Shown one piece after another: positions 63,268-64,000 of a stretch of 64,000 bases of DNA (within the stretch, counting starts at the first letter, position 1; each line of letters begins with the position of its first letter). The stretch lies in the NCBI RefSeq assembly GCF_001612725.1, contig NZ_BDAZ01000046.1:62001-126000 (forward strand), read 5' to 3'. Below the pieces are notes generated by a model. The model was not told where the DNA came from and searched no databases. It saw nothing but the letters and a program-made list of their open reading frames with translations. The DNA comes from Nocardia anaemiae NBRC 100462. GTDB taxonomy: Bacteria; Actinomycetota; Actinomycetes; Mycobacteriales; Mycobacteriaceae. Made by a program: the position numbers and the translations under genes.

Positions 63268-64000
63268 TCATCGCTCGGGCAGCGGGGGCAGTTCCAGATT
63301 CTCGCGGAAGGTGGCACCGACATTAGTCGTTTCCGACGATTCCGCGACGGCGCAATTCGGGCAGAAGTCCATTGGTCACGAAGTCCCGAGTTCGCGAATC
63401 GGCCAGCCCACCCAACGAGATGAACATCGAGAACACCTGCGCGGTAACGCTCTTCGACAGCATCGGCCAATTGTTCCGGCGTTCCGGCGGCCGCCCAGTG
63501 GCCGGTATCCTTCGCCGCGATGATCAGCTCGCGCAGCGTGCGTCCCGATGCCGCCAACTTGGTGAAGATCTGCACCCTGCCACGGCGGCGGTTCACCGAA
63601 TTCAGCTCCGGCAGCAGTGATTCCGGGATCGGCCGGTCCAGGGGCAGCTCCGAAAGATCGATACCGCCGCCCAACATATCCGCCAATTGGATTCGCCCCG
63701 CATCGAAGTCGGTCGCTTCCGCCGCCTCGCGGACCAACCGGCGCGCCTCCCGCTCTGTCGCCCCATAGGTCGCATGGAACGAACTCATGATCAGCGGTAG
63801 TCCTTGTGCGCGACCGAGTTCGGTCGCACGGGCGCGAATCGTCTTGGTATAGGTCACCGCGTCTTCTAGGGTCGGCAACGAGGTGAAGACCACCTCGGCG
63901 AACCGCGCGCCGAGTTCTATACCGCCCGCCGATTGACCGGCCTGGAATTGGACCGGGCGGCGCTGCGGCAATGGCGGAATATTGAGCGGACCCCGGACCG
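63268..64000 (-). pseudogene. third LLM/NtaA-family monooxygenase, frameshifted, cut by right edge
   Basis: The gene enters from beyond base 64000 in mid-protein (RGPLNIPPLPQRRPVQFQAGQSAGGIELGARFAEVVFT), matching the NtaA/SnaA/DszA family. After AAAGTPEQLADAVEERYRAG the frame must shift near 63435 to continue ISLGGLADSRTRDFVTNGLL. It shifts again near 63325 to finish GATFRENLELPPLPER before a TGA at 63268-63270. The last 80 or so residues are therefore broken by two indels. It may be a recent pseudogene or carry sequencing errors. Confidence 0.75.

Overview
The window looks like the chromosome of a mycolic-acid actinomycete, most likely Nocardia or a close relative. Base composition is high in G+C and GTG/TTG starts are common. 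The block aceE - PucR regulator - fabD - acpM - kas - accD6, with a DUF3052 gene and ahpE diverging from it, has the gene order I know from mycobacteria (Rv2238c to Rv2247). Only one kas gene is present here, where mycobacteria carry kasA and kasB.

Layout. 1-4 kb: an N6-adenine DNA methyltransferase cut by the left edge, a small lipoprotein and the dicarboxylate carrier dctA. 4-12.7 kb: pyruvate dehydrogenase E1 and the FAS-II/mycolate operon, with a perfect inverted repeat in front of fabD that fits the MabR operator. 12.9-14.6 kb: a lipoprotein, a DUF3052 protein, ahpE and tRNA-Val(TAC). 14.6-20.9 kb: a 6.3 kb island bounded by 44-bp direct repeats of the tRNA 3' end. It holds a three-gene membrane-protein operon (including an MFS carrier) and a decayed transposase, but no recognisable integrase. 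21-28.5 kb: a TetR remnant, a methyltransferase, an NDH-2-like flavoprotein, a PknD-type Ser/Thr kinase with a six-unit NHL sensor, an exported protein and a long-form GAPDH.

28.8-42.5 kb is a pentose locus. araB-araD-araA is followed by a ChvE/GguAB-type ABC importer, a convergent LacI regulator, and a second importer of the YtfQRT-YjfF (furanose) type. Four matching LacI-type half-palindromes sit at the araB promoter (two), in front of lacI and in front of the ytfQ-like gene, so one regulator probably controls the whole block. 42.6-44.9 kb holds a wax ester synthase/DGAT and a Uma2 protein.

45-58.3 kb is the most interesting stretch: a TetR-controlled catabolic regulon tied together by four 22-bp imperfect palindromes with a GACGTC-type centre. 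It encodes a HAD protein, an acyl-CoA dehydrogenase and an APH-type kinase in one operon, which are the three domains of human ACAD10 as separate genes. Elsewhere in the regulon are an acyl-CoA ligase, a phosphotriesterase-like lactonase, SDRs, MDR reductases, a MaoC hydratase and an alpha/beta hydrolase. Together they fit a route for gamma-lactones or 4-hydroxy fatty acids: ring opening, CoA activation, 4-phosphorylation, elimination to an enoyl-CoA, then beta-oxidation.

58.5-64 kb: a MarR regulator, a DDN-type F420/deazaflavin enzyme, two complete and one frameshifted bacterial-luciferase-like flavin monooxygenases (the last cut by the right edge) and a GNAT acetyltransferase, resembling a sulfur- or xenobiotic-scavenging cluster. 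I saw no rRNA, CRISPR array or replication origin.
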